In this document: piece by piece, positions 35,661 to 44,188 of the stretch
Position numbering within the stretch: the stretch's first letter is position 1
Layout of the letters: each line of letters begins with the position of its first letter
DNA from: Pedococcus sp. 5OH_020
GTDB taxonomy: Bacteria > Actinomycetota > Actinomycetes > Actinomycetales > Dermatophilaceae
Length of the DNA: 64,000 nucleotides
Reading direction: 5' to 3'
NCBI RefSeq assembly: GCF_027812955.1
Contig: NZ_JAPYZV010000001.1
Span: 186,001-250,000 of the forward strand
Notes under the pieces: generated by a model
The model's input: only the letters and a program-made list of their open reading frames with translations
Told to the model about the DNA's origin: nothing
Database searches by the model: none
Made by a program: the position numbers and the translations under genes

Positions 35661-36155
35661 TCAGCCCGCGTAGGGCGTCGCCGCCTTGACGGTGACCTCG
35701 ATCTTCTTGCCGTTCGGCGCCTCGTACGAGGCGGTGTCGCCGATCTTCTTGCCGTTGATCGCGGCGCCGAGAGGCGACTTCTCGCTGTAGACCTCGACGT
35801 CGGAGCCCTCGGCGATCTCGCGTGATCCGAGCAGGAAGGTGAGGTCGTCGCCGAACATGTCGACGGTCACGACCATGCCGGGCTCGACGATGCCGTCGTC
35901 GGCGGGCCGGGCTCCGACCTTCGCGTTCTCCAGGAGCTGGGTCAGCTGCCGGATGCGAGCCTCCATCTTGCCCTGCTCCTCCTTGGCCGCGTGGTAACCG
36001 CCGTTCTCCTTGAGGTCGCCCTCCTCGCGGGCTGCCTCGATCTTCTTGGCGATCTCCGTGCGGCCTTGGCCGGAGAGCTGGTCCAGCTCGGTCTTCAGAC
36101 GGTCGAAGGCCTCCTGGGTCAGGTAGCTCGCGGTCGGGGTCACGGTCTCGCTCAC
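35661..36155 (-). CDS. greA: Transcription elongation factor GreA
   Basis: 164 residues. The N-terminal coiled coil runs over YLTQEAFDRLKTELDQLSGQ to QGKMEARIRQLTQLLENAKV, with the acidic tip region REEGDLKENGGYHAAKEEQG. The C-terminal FKBP-like domain has SREIAEGSDVEVYSEKSPLG and IGDTASYEAPNGKKIEVTV. GreA stimulates RNA cleavage by backtracked RNA polymerase. GTG at 36155 has AAGGAG in front. It is transcribed alone, against ilvA. Confidence 0.95.
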   Translation of the reverse strand: MSETVTPTASYLTQEAFDRLKTELDQLSGQGRTEIAKKIEAAREEGDLKENGGYHAAKEEQGKMEARIRQLTQLLENAKVGARPADDGIVEPGMVVTVDMFGDDLTFLLGSREIAEGSDVEVYSEKSPLGAAINGKKIGDTASYEAPNGKKIEVTVKAATPYAG

Positions 36156-36275
36156 GGTGTACTCCTTGCTCGGGTCCCCTACGGACGCGGACGCGCCCTG
36201 GGGAGGTGTTACGCGTAGCGGCCCGGACCCGGCCACGTTCGCAGTGGCAGGTCCAGACCGCTCGGTGAAAGGACA

Positions 36276-36305
36276 AGAATAGCGGTCCGCCGCCTGAACG
36301 GTCCA
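36276..36305 (-). promoter_or_regulatory. Probable greA promoter
   Basis: On the minus strand TGGACC (36305-36300), an 18-bp spacer and TATTCT (36281-36276) lie about 120 bp before the greA start. The match to a housekeeping actinobacterial promoter is fair. The rest of the greA upstream gap holds no other clear signal. Confidence 0.45.
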
Positions 36306-36397
36306 TTTCCTCGCGGTCGTGACGGCTGCGGCCACCCACGTCGACGGCGTTCCCGGGGCACAGGTGCCAGAACGGTAGACCGCCACAGAACCGCAGG

Positions 36398-36763
36398 TCA
36401 GGCGGGGGAGCAACCCCTCACGCTGCCGCCCACGGATCGCGCCGCGGTTCGCACGACGACCTCCTGATGGACCGACCGCTGGGCGGACGCCGGGACCCGG
36501 ACCTGCACCTGCCCGACTACGCCATGAGCCGTGTCCTGCGCCTGCACGGTGCAGGTCACCTCCTGCCCCGGGGAGCGGTGCACGTCGAACTCCACCCGGA
36601 CGCTCCGGTCGTCGAGCACCTTGTACCCCGTGTCCTCCCACGTGACGGCGCCGAGGCGGTTGGCCAGACCGAGCCAGACCGCCAGTGCCACCCCGATGGC
36701 ACAGCCGACGGAGCCGATCAGCCACCAGCGGCCGGTGCCCGGGGCTGGGCGGGGGAACTGCAT
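36398..36763 (-). CDS. Small membrane protein, DUF4307-like
   Basis: 121 residues. A basic N-terminus is followed by one membrane helix, [22 protein letters not shown], then an extracytoplasmic beta-rich domain with [20 protein letters not shown]. This layout and its position divergent from mca match the actinobacterial DUF4307 family. Function is unknown. ATG 36763 has GGAAGG upstream; an in-frame ATG at 36826 would add 21 residues. Divergent from mca with about 90 bp between. Confidence 0.72.
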   Translation of the reverse strand: MQFPRPAPGTGRWWLIGSVGCAIGVALAVWLGLANRLGAVTWEDTGYKVLDDRSVRVEFDVHRSPGQEVTCTVQAQDTAHGVVGQVQVRVPASAQRSVHQEVVVRTAARSVGGSVRGCSPA

Positions 36764-36856
36764 GATCGGCCTTCCGGTGGTGAGAGGATGTCGCGAGGTC
36801 CTCGTCTCGGCGATGGACCTGACCATTGTCGGCGATGGACGAGCGAGGACTTACAG

Positions 36857-37792
36857 GTGGCTGACCGGTTGCGGCTCATGGCGGTGCACGCGCACCCGGA
36901 CGACGAGTCGAGCAAGGGTGCGGCGACCATGGCGAAGTACGCCGCGAACGGCGTGGACGTGCTGGTGGTCTCGTGCACGGGGGGAGAGCGTGGTGACGTG
37001 CTCAACCCCAACCTCAAGGACGACGTGCACATCGCCCGGGACCTGCCGAGGGTGCGTCGCGTGGAGATGAAGCGAGCGCAGGAGATCCTCGGCGTCCAGC
37101 ACACCTGGCTCGGGTTCGTGGACTCGGGGCTGCCGGAGGGTGACCCCCTGCCGCCACTGCCCGACGGCTGCTTCGCCCTCGAGCCGCTGGACGTCACCAC
37201 CGAGGCGCTCGTGCGTGAGATCCGGCGCTTCCGGCCGCACGTCATGACGACGTACGACGAGAACGGTGGGTACCCCCACCCCGACCACATCATGACGCAC
37301 ACCGTCTCGATGTCCGCCTTCGCGGCGGCCGGGGACCTGACGGCGTTTCCGCACGCGGGGTCCCCCTGGCAGCCCCTGAAGATCTACTACAACTCGCACA
37401 ACCGCGCGAAGTACGCCGCCTTCCACGAGGCGCTGCTGGCGATGGGCGAGGAGAGCCCGTACGAGGAGTGGCTCAAGGACTGGGACCCGGCCAAGGCGAG
37501 GACGGTCACGACCCGCGTCCACTGCGCCGACTACTTCGACCGGCGCGACCAGGCTCTCCTGGCTCATGCGACCCAGATCGACCCCGACGGGTCGTGGTTC
37601 CGCATTCCCAAGGACGTCCAGGCTCAGGTGTGGCCGACCGAGGACTTCGAGGCTGCCATCTCTTACGTGCCGGTGGAGCCGATCGAGGACGACCTCTTCG
37701 CCGGGATCGGTGACGCCGCGACTGGCGACGAGCTGGCGACCCGGCCCGGGCTCGAGGTGGTCTACGACGGCCGCGTGGGGGCGAACGCATGA
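36857..37792 (+). CDS. mca: Mycothiol S-conjugate amidase
   Basis: 311-residue LmbE-family zinc amidase that cleaves mycothiol conjugates so that the mercapturic acid part can be exported. Zinc motif AHPDDE (H13, D16) is at the start and the second ligand region is [21 protein letters not shown] and the long C-terminal [16 protein letters not shown] are typical of Mca rather than MshB. The GTG at 36857 follows GAGGAC. Together with the mycothiol dehydrogenase it shows that the host makes mycothiol. Its stop overlaps the next small gene (ATGA). Confidence 0.93.
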   Translation: MADRLRLMAVHAHPDDESSKGAATMAKYAANGVDVLVVSCTGGERGDVLNPNLKDDVHIARDLPRVRRVEMKRAQEILGVQHTWLGFVDSGLPEGDPLPPLPDGCFALEPLDVTTEALVREIRRFRPHVMTTYDENGGYPHPDHIMTHTVSMSAFAAAGDLTAFPHAGSPWQPLKIYYNSHNRAKYAAFHEALLAMGEESPYEEWLKDWDPAKARTVTTRVHCADYFDRRDQALLAHATQIDPDGSWFRIPKDVQAQVWPTEDFEAAISYVPVEPIEDDLFAGIGDAATGDELATRPGLEVVYDGRVGANA

Positions 37793-38112
37793 ACGGCGCG
37801 CCCTCCGCGATGGTCTCTCCGGGACTCTGGGGGTTCGTCGCGTTCTTCGCGCTGGCGGTGGCGCTCTACCTGTTGATGCGCAACATGAACGCCCGGATGC
37901 GCCGGATGTCCTACCGCGCGGAGCTGGAGCGCGACGCTGAGCGGGAGAAGGATGGTGAGCGGGAGAAGGATGCCGGGCGCGACAAGGACGCCGGCCGGCA
38001 GAAGGACGGTGGTCGAGCCGCTTCCGACGACGTCGACGGGTCTGCGGGATCACCTGACGAGAACGGTTCCGGCGGGCAGACTGGGAAGCCCGGCACAGGA
38101 GCCGGAGGCTAG
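37789..38112 (+). CDS. Small single-pass membrane protein with charged repeat tail
   Basis: 107 residues. One helix ([17 protein letters not shown]) follows a short extracellular start. It is followed by [16 protein letters not shown] and then six-residue repeats of the type [18 protein letters not shown]. An acidic, glycine-rich end completes it. Small proteins with this helix plus MRRM segment commonly follow mca in actinobacteria; function is unknown. It overlaps mca by 4 bp, so co-translation is likely. Confidence 0.75.
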   Translation: MNGAPSAMVSPGLWGFVAFFALAVALYLLMRNMNARMRRMSYRAELERDAEREKDGEREKDAGRDKDAGRQKDGGRAASDDVDGSAGSPDENGSGGQTGKPGTGAGG

Positions 38113-38128
38113 CTTCAGGAGGTCGTCC

Positions 38129-38515
38129 ATGAGCGGTCGGATCGTGCACTTCGAGCTTCCGTACGACGACGGCGAGCGTGCCCGTTCGTTCTACGGCAAG
38201 CTGTTCGGCTGGGACATCCAGTCCTATCCCGGCATGGAGTACTCGATGGTGTCGACCGGTCCGTCGGGGGACCAGGGGCCCACGGAGCCCGGCTACATCA
38301 ACGGCGGGATGGGGCCCCGGGGTGAGAGCCTCACCGGTCCTACGGTGGTCGTGGACGTCGGGGACATCGAGGCGACCCTGCGACAGGTGGAGGAGGAGGG
38401 CGGGACCGTCCTGGCAGCCAAGCGGCCGGTCGGTCAGATGGGGTGGACCGCGTACTTCAGGGACACGGAGGGCAACGTCGTGGGCCTGTGGGAGACCAGC
38501 CACGAGGGCTCGTGA
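38129..38515 (+). CDS. VOC family protein, second copy in window
   Basis: 128 residues. It starts GRIVHFELPYDDGERARSFY, the typical first strand-helix of VOC proteins, with FGWDIQSYPGMEYSMV next. The second half ends AYFRDTEGNVVGLWET. This subtype (lactoylglutathione-lyase-like, often YP_-type FGW motif) has no defined substrate. It has a GGAGG site and lies 16 bp after the membrane protein gene, so it may belong to the mca unit. It converges on the haemolysin III gene. Confidence 0.8.
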   Translation: MSGRIVHFELPYDDGERARSFYGKLFGWDIQSYPGMEYSMVSTGPSGDQGPTEPGYINGGMGPRGESLTGPTVVVDVGDIEATLRQVEEEGGTVLAAKRPVGQMGWTAYFRDTEGNVVGLWETSHEGS

Positions 38516-38524
38516 GACGGTTCC

Positions 38525-39223
38525 TCAGCTGACGGGCCGTGCGCCGTAGACCGTCATCGACGCCGCGATGTAGTGCACGGTGAACGCCGCCACGGTCAGG
38601 GTGTGGAAGATCTCGTGGAACCCGAACCACCGCGGAGACGGGTTCGGTCGCTTGATCCCGTACACGAGGGCGCCGAGGGTGTAGAGCAGGCCGCCCACGG
38701 CGATCAGCGTCACGACCGTGGGGCCGCCGAAATGGAGCAGCGGTCGCAGGTAGAACACCGCGACCCAGCCGAGCGCGACATACACCGGGGTGTACAGCCA
38801 GCGGGGGGCTCCGACCCACAGCACCCTGAAGAGGACGCCCGCGACAGCCCCTGTCCAGACGATCAGCAGCATCGTGCGCGCCTCGGCCCGGGGCAGGAGC
38901 AGGGAGAACGGCGTGTAGGTCCCCGCGATGATCAGGAAGATGTTGGAGTGGTCCATCCGCTTCAGCACCCCGGCCACCTTGGGCGACCAGTTGCCCCGGT
39001 GGTAGACCGCAGACGTGCCGAAGAGCAGCCAGGCCGTAACGGAGAAGACGGCGGCGGCCACGCGGCCGGCAGTGGTGGGCGCGAAGGCGATCAGGACCAG
39101 GCCCGCGACCACCGCGAGCGGGACCATGCCCGCGTGCAGCCACCCCCGCAGCCGGGGCTTGACGGCCGCGACGACGGACTCCATGGGACCCTGCTCCATA
39201 CGGGCGTCGGGTGTCATCGTCAT
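38525..39223 (-). CDS. Haemolysin III / PAQR-like seven-helix membrane protein
   Basis: 232 residues with seven predicted helices. Conserved PAQR/HlyIII residues are seen in SAVYHRGNWS, MDHSNIFLIIAGTYTPF and the C-terminal HEIFHTLTVAAFTVHY, which suggest a metal-dependent hydrolase core. Despite the name, haemolysis is not implied. The ATG is six bases from a -10 TAGGAT, so the message may be leaderless. A palindrome overlaps the promoter. Confidence 0.88.
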   Translation of the reverse strand: MTMTPDARMEQGPMESVVAAVKPRLRGWLHAGMVPLAVVAGLVLIAFAPTTAGRVAAAVFSVTAWLLFGTSAVYHRGNWSPKVAGVLKRMDHSNIFLIIAGTYTPFSLLLPRAEARTMLLIVWTGAVAGVLFRVLWVGAPRWLYTPVYVALGWVAVFYLRPLLHFGGPTVVTLIAVGGLLYTLGALVYGIKRPNPSPRWFGFHEIFHTLTVAAFTVHYIAASMTVYGARPVS

Positions 39224-39229
39224 GAGCCC

Positions 39230-39258
39230 ATCCTAACCTACGGTTCCGTAAGTTACCA
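39230..39258 (-). promoter_or_regulatory. Promoter with TetR-like palindrome upstream of the haemolysin III gene
   Basis: On the minus strand a -35 TGGTAA (39258-39253), 17 bp and -10 TAGGAT (39235-39230) precede the gene. The spacer is filled by a 22-bp inverted repeat (39234-39255) with half-sites TAACCTACGG and CCGTAAGTTA, nine of ten bases complementary. Its size and position suit a TetR-family repressor. No such regulator is encoded nearby. Confidence 0.55.
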
Positions 39259-39323
39259 TTGCGTAACCTTTACCAACGTCCCCCGCAGGCGTGAGCTTGC
39301 GCCGGCGCCGGCGCGGCCGCCCG

Positions 39324-40157
39324 TCACGGACGGCGCCAGTCGTCCTGCTGGAGGTGGGATCCCGCCATGGGGCCCATCTGCAGCATGCCGCCGTCCACCG
39401 GCCAGGATGCGCCCGTCACGTACCCCGCCTCGGGCGAGCACAGGAACGCCACCACGGCGGCCACCTCGCGCGCGTCGCCCGGGCGCCGCAGCGGTACGCC
39501 CGGGCGGTGGTGCTCCTCGTCCTGGTGCCGAGGCTCCTCGTCCGTCTGGCCCGTCATGGGGGTGGAGATCTCGCCCGGAGCCACGGAGTTGACGGTGATG
39601 CCGTGCTCGGCGAGCTCGATGGCGGCGGTCCGCGTCAGGAGCCCGAGGCCGCCCTTGGCCGCGCAGTACGCACCGGCACCCACGCGGGGTTGGTGCTCGT
39701 GGACGCTGGTGATGTTCACGATCCGGCCACCTCGACCGGCCTGGACCATGTGTCGGGCGGCCCGCTGAAGGCAGACGAAGGCGCCGTCGAGGTCGGTGGC
39801 TACCGTCTGTCGCCAGTCCTCATAGCTCAGGTCGAGCAACAGCGTGCCGGTGCCAGTGCCCGAGCACTGGACGAGGGCGTCGATCCCCCCGAGACGGCCG
39901 ACAAGGTCGTCGAAGTCGTCGCCGGCGTCCGGCAGCCGGGTCAGGTCAAGGTGAGCCACCTCGGCGGTGCCCCCGACTCGCTCGACCTCGGCTGCGGTCT
40001 CCTTGGCGCCTGCCTCGTCCTCGTGCCAGGTGACCCCCACGCGGCAGCCGGTCCTCGCGAGCGCCACGGCGACCGCGCGGCCGATCCCCGAGTCGGAGCC
40101 GGTCACGACGGCTCGCTCCACGGAGGTGAGCTGCGGCACGGTCCCGATCTGCGTCAT
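39324..40157 (-). CDS. SDR family oxidoreductase
   Basis: 277-residue classical short-chain dehydrogenase/reductase. The cofactor motif is VVTGSDSGIGRAVAVALA, followed by NITSVHEHQPRVG with the catalytic serine and AYCAAKGG with the Tyr-x3-Lys pair. PGEISTPMTG and VTGASWPVDGGM are C-terminal family marks. A strong GAGGAGG site fixes the ATG at 40157. Such enzymes reduce or oxidise sugars, steroids or polyols; the substrate here is unknown. It has no operon partners. Confidence 0.87.
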   Translation of the reverse strand: MTQIGTVPQLTSVERAVVTGSDSGIGRAVAVALARTGCRVGVTWHEDEAGAKETAAEVERVGGTAEVAHLDLTRLPDAGDDFDDLVGRLGGIDALVQCSGTGTGTLLLDLSYEDWRQTVATDLDGAFVCLQRAARHMVQAGRGGRIVNITSVHEHQPRVGAGAYCAAKGGLGLLTRTAAIELAEHGITVNSVAPGEISTPMTGQTDEEPRHQDEEHHRPGVPLRRPGDAREVAAVVAFLCSPEAGYVTGASWPVDGGMLQMGPMAGSHLQQDDWRRP

Positions 40158-40298
40158 GGTGTCCTCCTCGGTGGTCGGTCGAGGGCTGAGTGGCCCCTGG
40201 GACCGAGGCATGCCCGGCCGCGGCCTGCCCCAAACCCCGCTGCAGACCGCGCGGCGCGTTCCGCTGGTCAAGACCTCCTCGGACGGTCCCCCCGCTCT

Positions 40299-40439
40299 TC
40301 CGAAGTCTGGGACTTCGGGTGCTGGCGCGGCGTGTCCCTCCGAAGTCTGGGACTTCGGGTCCTAGCGCCCGTTGTCCCGCCGAGGTCTGGGACTTCGGGT
40401 CCTGGCGCGGCGTGTCCCGCGGAAGTCTGGGACTTCGGG
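40299..40439 (+). repeat. Four palindromic repeats at 40-bp spacing
   Basis: CCGAAGTCTGGGACTTCGG, a perfect 8-bp inverted repeat around TGG, is at 40300 and 40340. Copies with one changed base are at 40380 and 40420. The spacing is exactly 40 bp and the linkers (GGCGCGGCGTGTCCC-like) are also related. The same element occurs twice at 56393-56451. It resembles REP-type extragenic palindromes and could act as a transcript barrier or stabiliser. Confidence 0.9.
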
Positions 40440-40472
40440 TTGTCTCGGTGGGCGATGGGTATACGCCGATGC

Positions 40473-41684
40473 ATGGAGCTCACCGTGGACCTGACCCCGC
40501 AGTCAGCGGATCCCGCCGGTGCCACGCAGACCGCCGTGGACGACTCCGTCTTCTTCATCGGCAACGCCACGATGCTCGTACGCTTCGGCGGTTTCACCAT
40601 CCTCACCGACCCCACGTTCGTCCACCGACACGAGAAGGTGCCGCTCGGCTACGGCATGCACACGACGAGACTCACCGACCCCGCGGTCGACATCGCCGAC
40701 CTACCCCCGGTGGACCTCGTACTCCTCTCGCACTTCCACGGCGACCACTTCGACCAGGTGGCCCAGCGCGACCTCGACCGGTCGCTGCCGATCGTCACCA
40801 CCCACCAGGCCTGCAAGGAGCTCGACGAGCTCGGGTTCCACGAGGCCATCGGCCTGGACACGTGGGACAGGGTGACCCTCACCAAGGGGGGTCGCGAGCT
40901 GAGCGTCACAGCGTGTCCGGGCCGGCACGGACCCGGGGTCACCGACCTGGTGCTACCCGACGTGATGGGTAGCGTGCTCGAGTCGGACGGGCGCTCCGGT
41001 ACGAGCCGCAGGGTCTACATCAGTGGCGACACCCTCCTGTACGACGACCTCGAGGAGGTTCCGCGCAGGTATCCGGGCCTCGACCTCGCGGTGCTGCACC
41101 TGGGCGGCACCAAGGTCCTGGGGCTGCTCGTCACCATGGACGCCGAGCAGGGGGTCGGTGCGATGCGCCTCATCGACGCCGACCGGACGCTACCCGTCCA
41201 TTACGACGACTATGACGTGTTCACCTCCTCGATCCAGGAGTTCCTCGACGCGGCTCAGGCTGCTGGTCTGCGGGAGCGCGTCGTAGCCCTCGCCCGCGGC
41301 GAGACGTCCTCGCTGGACACCCCCCCGGGGCTGAGCGGCCAGCGGCGCCACGGGGGTAGCGTGGTGGGGCGGCCGGGCACCCGTCCCGGCGTTGGGCAAG
41401 CGTTCTGCAAGGAGGCTTTCGGTGGCGCTGTCGGACCTCCTGTACGCCGCATACGAGCGTCGCCTGAGCCGGCGCCTGTCCCGGGCCACCCTGCCCCGCC
41501 ACGTGGGCGTCATGCTGGACGGCAACCGTCGGTGGGCGAAGGCGCGCGGTCATGGCACGAAGGAAGGCCACCAGGCCGGAGCGGACAACATCGCCAACTT
41601 CCTCGACTGGTGCGAGGAGGCCCGGGTCGAGGTCGTGACGCTCTGGCTCCTCTCGACGGACAACCTCAGCAGGCCGGCGGCTGA
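40473..41684 (+). CDS. MBL-fold hydrolase with a probable 3' frameshift (run-on ORF)
   Basis: Residues 1-281 are an UlaG-like metallo-beta-lactamase-fold protein. They show [20 protein letters not shown], the zinc motif [23 protein letters not shown] and [11 protein letters not shown]. The frame then runs a further ~120 codons of Arg/Pro/Gly-rich text over the start of the prenyl transferase gene, giving 403 residues. A tract of seven C at 41320-41326 is the likely cause. With six C the frame would end at a TGA close to 41334, giving about 286 residues, a normal length. A -10-like TATACG shortly before the ATG suggests a leaderless transcript. Confidence 0.75.
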   Translation: MELTVDLTPQSADPAGATQTAVDDSVFFIGNATMLVRFGGFTILTDPTFVHRHEKVPLGYGMHTTRLTDPAVDIADLPPVDLVLLSHFHGDHFDQVAQRDLDRSLPIVTTHQACKELDELGFHEAIGLDTWDRVTLTKGGRELSVTACPGRHGPGVTDLVLPDVMGSVLESDGRSGTSRRVYISGDTLLYDDLEEVPRRYPGLDLAVLHLGGTKVLGLLVTMDAEQGVGAMRLIDADRTLPVHYDDYDVFTSSIQEFLDAAQAAGLRERVVALARGETSSLDTPPGLSGQRRHGGSVVGRPGTRPGVGQAFCKEAFGGAVGPPVRRIRASPEPAPVPGHPAPPRGRHAGRQPSVGEGARSWHEGRPPGRSGQHRQLPRLVRGGPGRGRDALAPLDGQPQQAGG

Positions 41685-42183
41685 GGTGGTCCCCCTGCTG
41701 TCCATCATCGAGAACACCGTGGCGGATCTCGCCGAGACCAAGCGGTGGCGGATCAACCCCGTCGGCTCCCTGGACCTCCTGCCGGACGAGACGGCGCGCC
41801 GCCTCAAGGAGAGCGCGGACCACACCGAGGGCGTGCAGGGTATGACGGTGAACGTCGCGGTGGGCTACGGAGGGCGGCAGGAGATCACCGACGCGGTCCG
41901 CTCGATGCTCATCTCTCACGCGGCCAACGGCACGACGATCGAGGAGCTGGCGGAGAGTCTGCAGGTCGAGCACATCGCCGAGCACCTGTACACCAAGGGC
42001 CAGCCGGACCCCGACCTGGTCATCCGCACCTCGGGGGAGCAGCGGCTCAGCGGCTTCCTGCTCTGGCAGAGCGCGCACAGCGAGTTCTACTTCTGCGAGG
42101 CCTACTGGCCCGACTTCCGGCACGTCGACTTCCTGCGGGCGCTGCGCGCGTACTCCGAACGGAACCGGCGCTTCGGCGGCTAG
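41422..42183 (+). CDS. uppS: Short-chain Z-isoprenyl diphosphate synthase (UppS family)
   Basis: 253 residues. P-loop-like substrate motif [14 protein letters not shown] contains the catalytic Asp; [10 protein letters not shown] and the C-terminal RTSGEQRLSGFLLWQSAHSEFYF are hallmarks of cis-prenyl transferases. The start [16 protein letters not shown] and the overall text closely resemble mycobacterial Rv1086, a Z,E-farnesyl diphosphate synthase. So a C15 product in the polyprenyl-phosphate pathway is likely. A GTG with strong AAGGAGG fixes the start. The preceding MBL frame overlaps it by 263 bp, which supports the frameshift reading there. Confidence 0.92.
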   Translation: MALSDLLYAAYERRLSRRLSRATLPRHVGVMLDGNRRWAKARGHGTKEGHQAGADNIANFLDWCEEARVEVVTLWLLSTDNLSRPAAEVVPLLSIIENTVADLAETKRWRINPVGSLDLLPDETARRLKESADHTEGVQGMTVNVAVGYGGRQEITDAVRSMLISHAANGTTIEELAESLQVEHIAEHLYTKGQPDPDLVIRTSGEQRLSGFLLWQSAHSEFYFCEAYWPDFRHVDFLRALRAYSERNRRFGG

Positions 42184-42214
42184 GGGAGTCGGGCAGGGGC
42201 TCCGTGGCGCCGAA

Positions 42215-42236
42215 CGTCCGAGCCGGGGGTCGGACG
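42215..42236 (+). terminator. Hairpin after the prenyl transferase gene
   Basis: CGTCCGA (42215-42221) and TCGGACG (42230-42236) are perfect complements around an 8-base G-rich loop. It is 32 bp after the stop. The remaining ~240 bp to the PhoH gene show no gene. Confidence 0.55.
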
Positions 42237-42474
42237 CTCGGGTGAACTCTGAGCGACACACCGGGCCGCTGCGACCGGCTGACAGGGTCCAGTCGTACCG
42301 TCGTCAGTGATGCGGAGCACCCGCCCCGCATTCGGGAGGCCCGACACATGGAGCACACCTCGCTCCGCGCGGAGGGCCGGCACCGGCTCCACCGCGGTGG
42401 GCAGGCCAGGTCCCGGCACCTCGCTCGCGAGTAGGCGCATCGCGCCGAAGCGCGCGCTGTGCCGAGGAGAGACA

Positions 42475-43875
42475 TTGGCCTCGAACCACGACACCACTCC
42501 TGCCGCCTCCACCACTGCGGCGGCCGCGCCCCGGGGCTCCAGGGCGCCGGTCTCGACCGCGGCCCGAGGCGCGGGCACACGGCCCGCCCTGCGGACCTTC
42601 GTGCTGGACACCTCGGTGCTGCTCTCCGACCCGCGCGCCATGCTGCGCTTCAAGGAGCACGAGGTCGTGCTCCCCGTGGTGGTGGTCACCGAGCTGGAGG
42701 CGAAGCGCCATCATCCCGAGCTCGGCTACTTCGCCCGCCAGGCGCTGCGCCTGCTCGACGAGCTGAGGCTGCGCGAAGGCAGGCTCGACGCGCCGGTTCC
42801 GGTAGGTGACGACGGCGGGACGCTGCGGGTGGAGCTCAACCACACCGACCCCGGGGCCCTGCCCGCGGGCTTCAGGCTCGGGGACAACGACACGCGGATC
42901 CTCTCCGTGGCCAAGAACCTGTCCGACGAGGGCTTCGACGTCACGGTCGTCAGCAAGGACCTCCCCATGCGGGTCAAGGCCGCGGCAGTCGGTATGGCGG
43001 CCGAGGAGTACCGCGCGGAGCTTGCCGTCGACTCCGGCTGGACCGGGATGGCGGAGCTGGACGTCACTGTCGAGGAGATGGACGCCCTCTACGAGCACGG
43101 TCGGGTGGAGAACGCGGCCGCCGCCGAGCTGCCCTGCCACACCGGGCTCGTCCTGCTGTCGCCGCGGGGAAGCGGTCTGGGGCGGGTCGGCGCCGACAAG
43201 CAGATCCGGCTCGTGCGCGGTGACCGGGACGCCTTCGGGCTGCACGGCCGCAGCGCCGAGCAGCGCATCGCCCTCGACCTGCTGCTCGACCCCGACGTGG
43301 GCATCCTCAGCCTGGGCGGACGCGCGGGAACCGGGAAGTCGGCACTCGCGCTCTGCGCCGGGCTGGAGGCGGTGATGGAGCGGCGGCAGCAGCGCAAGGT
43401 GGTGGTCTTCCGGCCGCTGTACGCCGTGGGCGGTCAGGAGCTCGGCTATCTGCCCGGTAGCGAGTCGGAGAAGATGGGGCCGTGGGCGCAGGCCGTGTTC
43501 GACACGCTCGGCGCCCTGGTCTCCCATGAGGTGGTGGAGGAGGTGATGGATCGGGGGATGCTCGAGGTCCTGCCGTTGACGCACATCCGGGGCCGCTCCC
43601 TGCACGACGCGTTCGTCATCGTCGACGAGGCGCAGTCGCTGGAGCGCAACGTCCTGCTCACGGTCCTGTCCAGGGTCGGCCAGAACTCACGCGTGGTGTT
43701 GACCCATGACGTAGCCCAGCGCGACAACCTGCGGGTGGGCCGGCACGACGGTGTGGCCGCAGTCATCGAGGCGCTCAAGGGACACCCGCTCTTCGCACAC
43801 GTCACCCTCACCCGTAGCGAGCGGAGCCCCATCGCCGCGCTGGTGACAGACCTCTTGGAGGGCCTCGAGATCTGA
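42475..43875 (+). CDS. phoH2: PIN-PhoH protein (RNase and ATPase domains)
   Basis: 466 residues from TTG 42475, which follows GAGGAGA. After ~35 low-complexity residues comes a PIN nuclease domain: [33 protein letters not shown] and [13 protein letters not shown] with the acidic residues. The PhoH ATPase domain follows: [18 protein letters not shown] (Walker A), [22 protein letters not shown] (Walker B), [12 protein letters not shown]. PhoH2 proteins are thought to unwind and cleave RNA. No antitoxin-like gene is visible directly upstream, unlike some PhoAT arrangements. The start is uncertain because in-frame codons continue to 42307 but look non-coding. Confidence 0.88.
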   Translation: MASNHDTTPAASTTAAAAPRGSRAPVSTAARGAGTRPALRTFVLDTSVLLSDPRAMLRFKEHEVVLPVVVVTELEAKRHHPELGYFARQALRLLDELRLREGRLDAPVPVGDDGGTLRVELNHTDPGALPAGFRLGDNDTRILSVAKNLSDEGFDVTVVSKDLPMRVKAAAVGMAAEEYRAELAVDSGWTGMAELDVTVEEMDALYEHGRVENAAAAELPCHTGLVLLSPRGSGLGRVGADKQIRLVRGDRDAFGLHGRSAEQRIALDLLLDPDVGILSLGGRAGTGKSALALCAGLEAVMERRQQRKVVVFRPLYAVGGQELGYLPGSESEKMGPWAQAVFDTLGALVSHEVVEEVMDRGMLEVLPLTHIRGRSLHDAFVIVDEAQSLERNVLLTVLSRVGQNSRVVLTHDVAQRDNLRVGRHDGVAAVIEALKGHPLFAHVTLTRSERSPIAALVTDLLEGLEI

Positions 43876-43930
43876 GCAGGCGCTGCTCCGCCGACAGCTA
43901 GCTGGAAGCTCACCTAGCGAACGGTTCGCG

Positions 43931-43997
43931 ACGTTGCCCACGGACTGCCGTGGGCAACGTGGCGGCGCGTGGGCAACGTCGCGGCGCGTGGGCAACG
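43931..43997 (+). repeat. Long inverted repeat followed by 19-bp direct repeats
   Basis: ACGTTGCCCACGG (43931-43943) and CCGTGGGCAACGT (43948-43960) form a 13-bp perfect stem with a 4-base loop, a likely terminator for the PhoH gene. The right arm then repeats: GTGGGCAACG begins at 43950, 43969 and 43988, a 19-bp period with GGCGGCGC linkers. Confidence 0.85.
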
Positions 43998-44049
43998 CCA
44001 CGACGGGTGGCCCCGAGCACCCGAAGCCGTTGTCGCCCCTGCTCGCGAG

Positions 44050-44171
44050 TTGGGACCAGCGGTCATCCTCGGGTAAGGTCTCGGTTTCATAACGCGCCGG
44101 GCCGGGAGTTCAGGGTGGCTTGGGTGCGTCTCCCCAGCCCCGTCGAGGCCACCACGTCCGGTGGTTTTTTT
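44050..44171 (+). promoter_or_regulatory. Promoter and leader with intrinsic terminator before the transglycosylase-like gene
   Basis: TTGGGA (44050-44055), 18 bp and TAAGGT (44074-44079) make a plausible promoter. About 70 bases downstream, CCACC (44149-44153) pairs with GGTGG (44160-44164) and runs directly into seven T (44165-44171), a classic intrinsic terminator. This is rare in such GC-rich DNA. The ribosome site GGAGG follows at once and the ATG is at 44189. GGCTTGGG/CCCCAGCC upstream could form an alternative stem. Actinobacterial cell-wall hydrolase genes often carry c-di-AMP (ydaO-type) riboswitches in this place; I cannot match the consensus with certainty here. Confidence 0.65.
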
Positions 44172-44188
44172 CTTGGAGGAAGCCCCGC

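Noticed and set aside
42184-42474. Antitoxin gene upstream of the PIN-PhoH protein
   Set aside because: No small coding frame with a ribosome site is visible there; the codons in frame with PhoH are low-complexity and seem untranslated.
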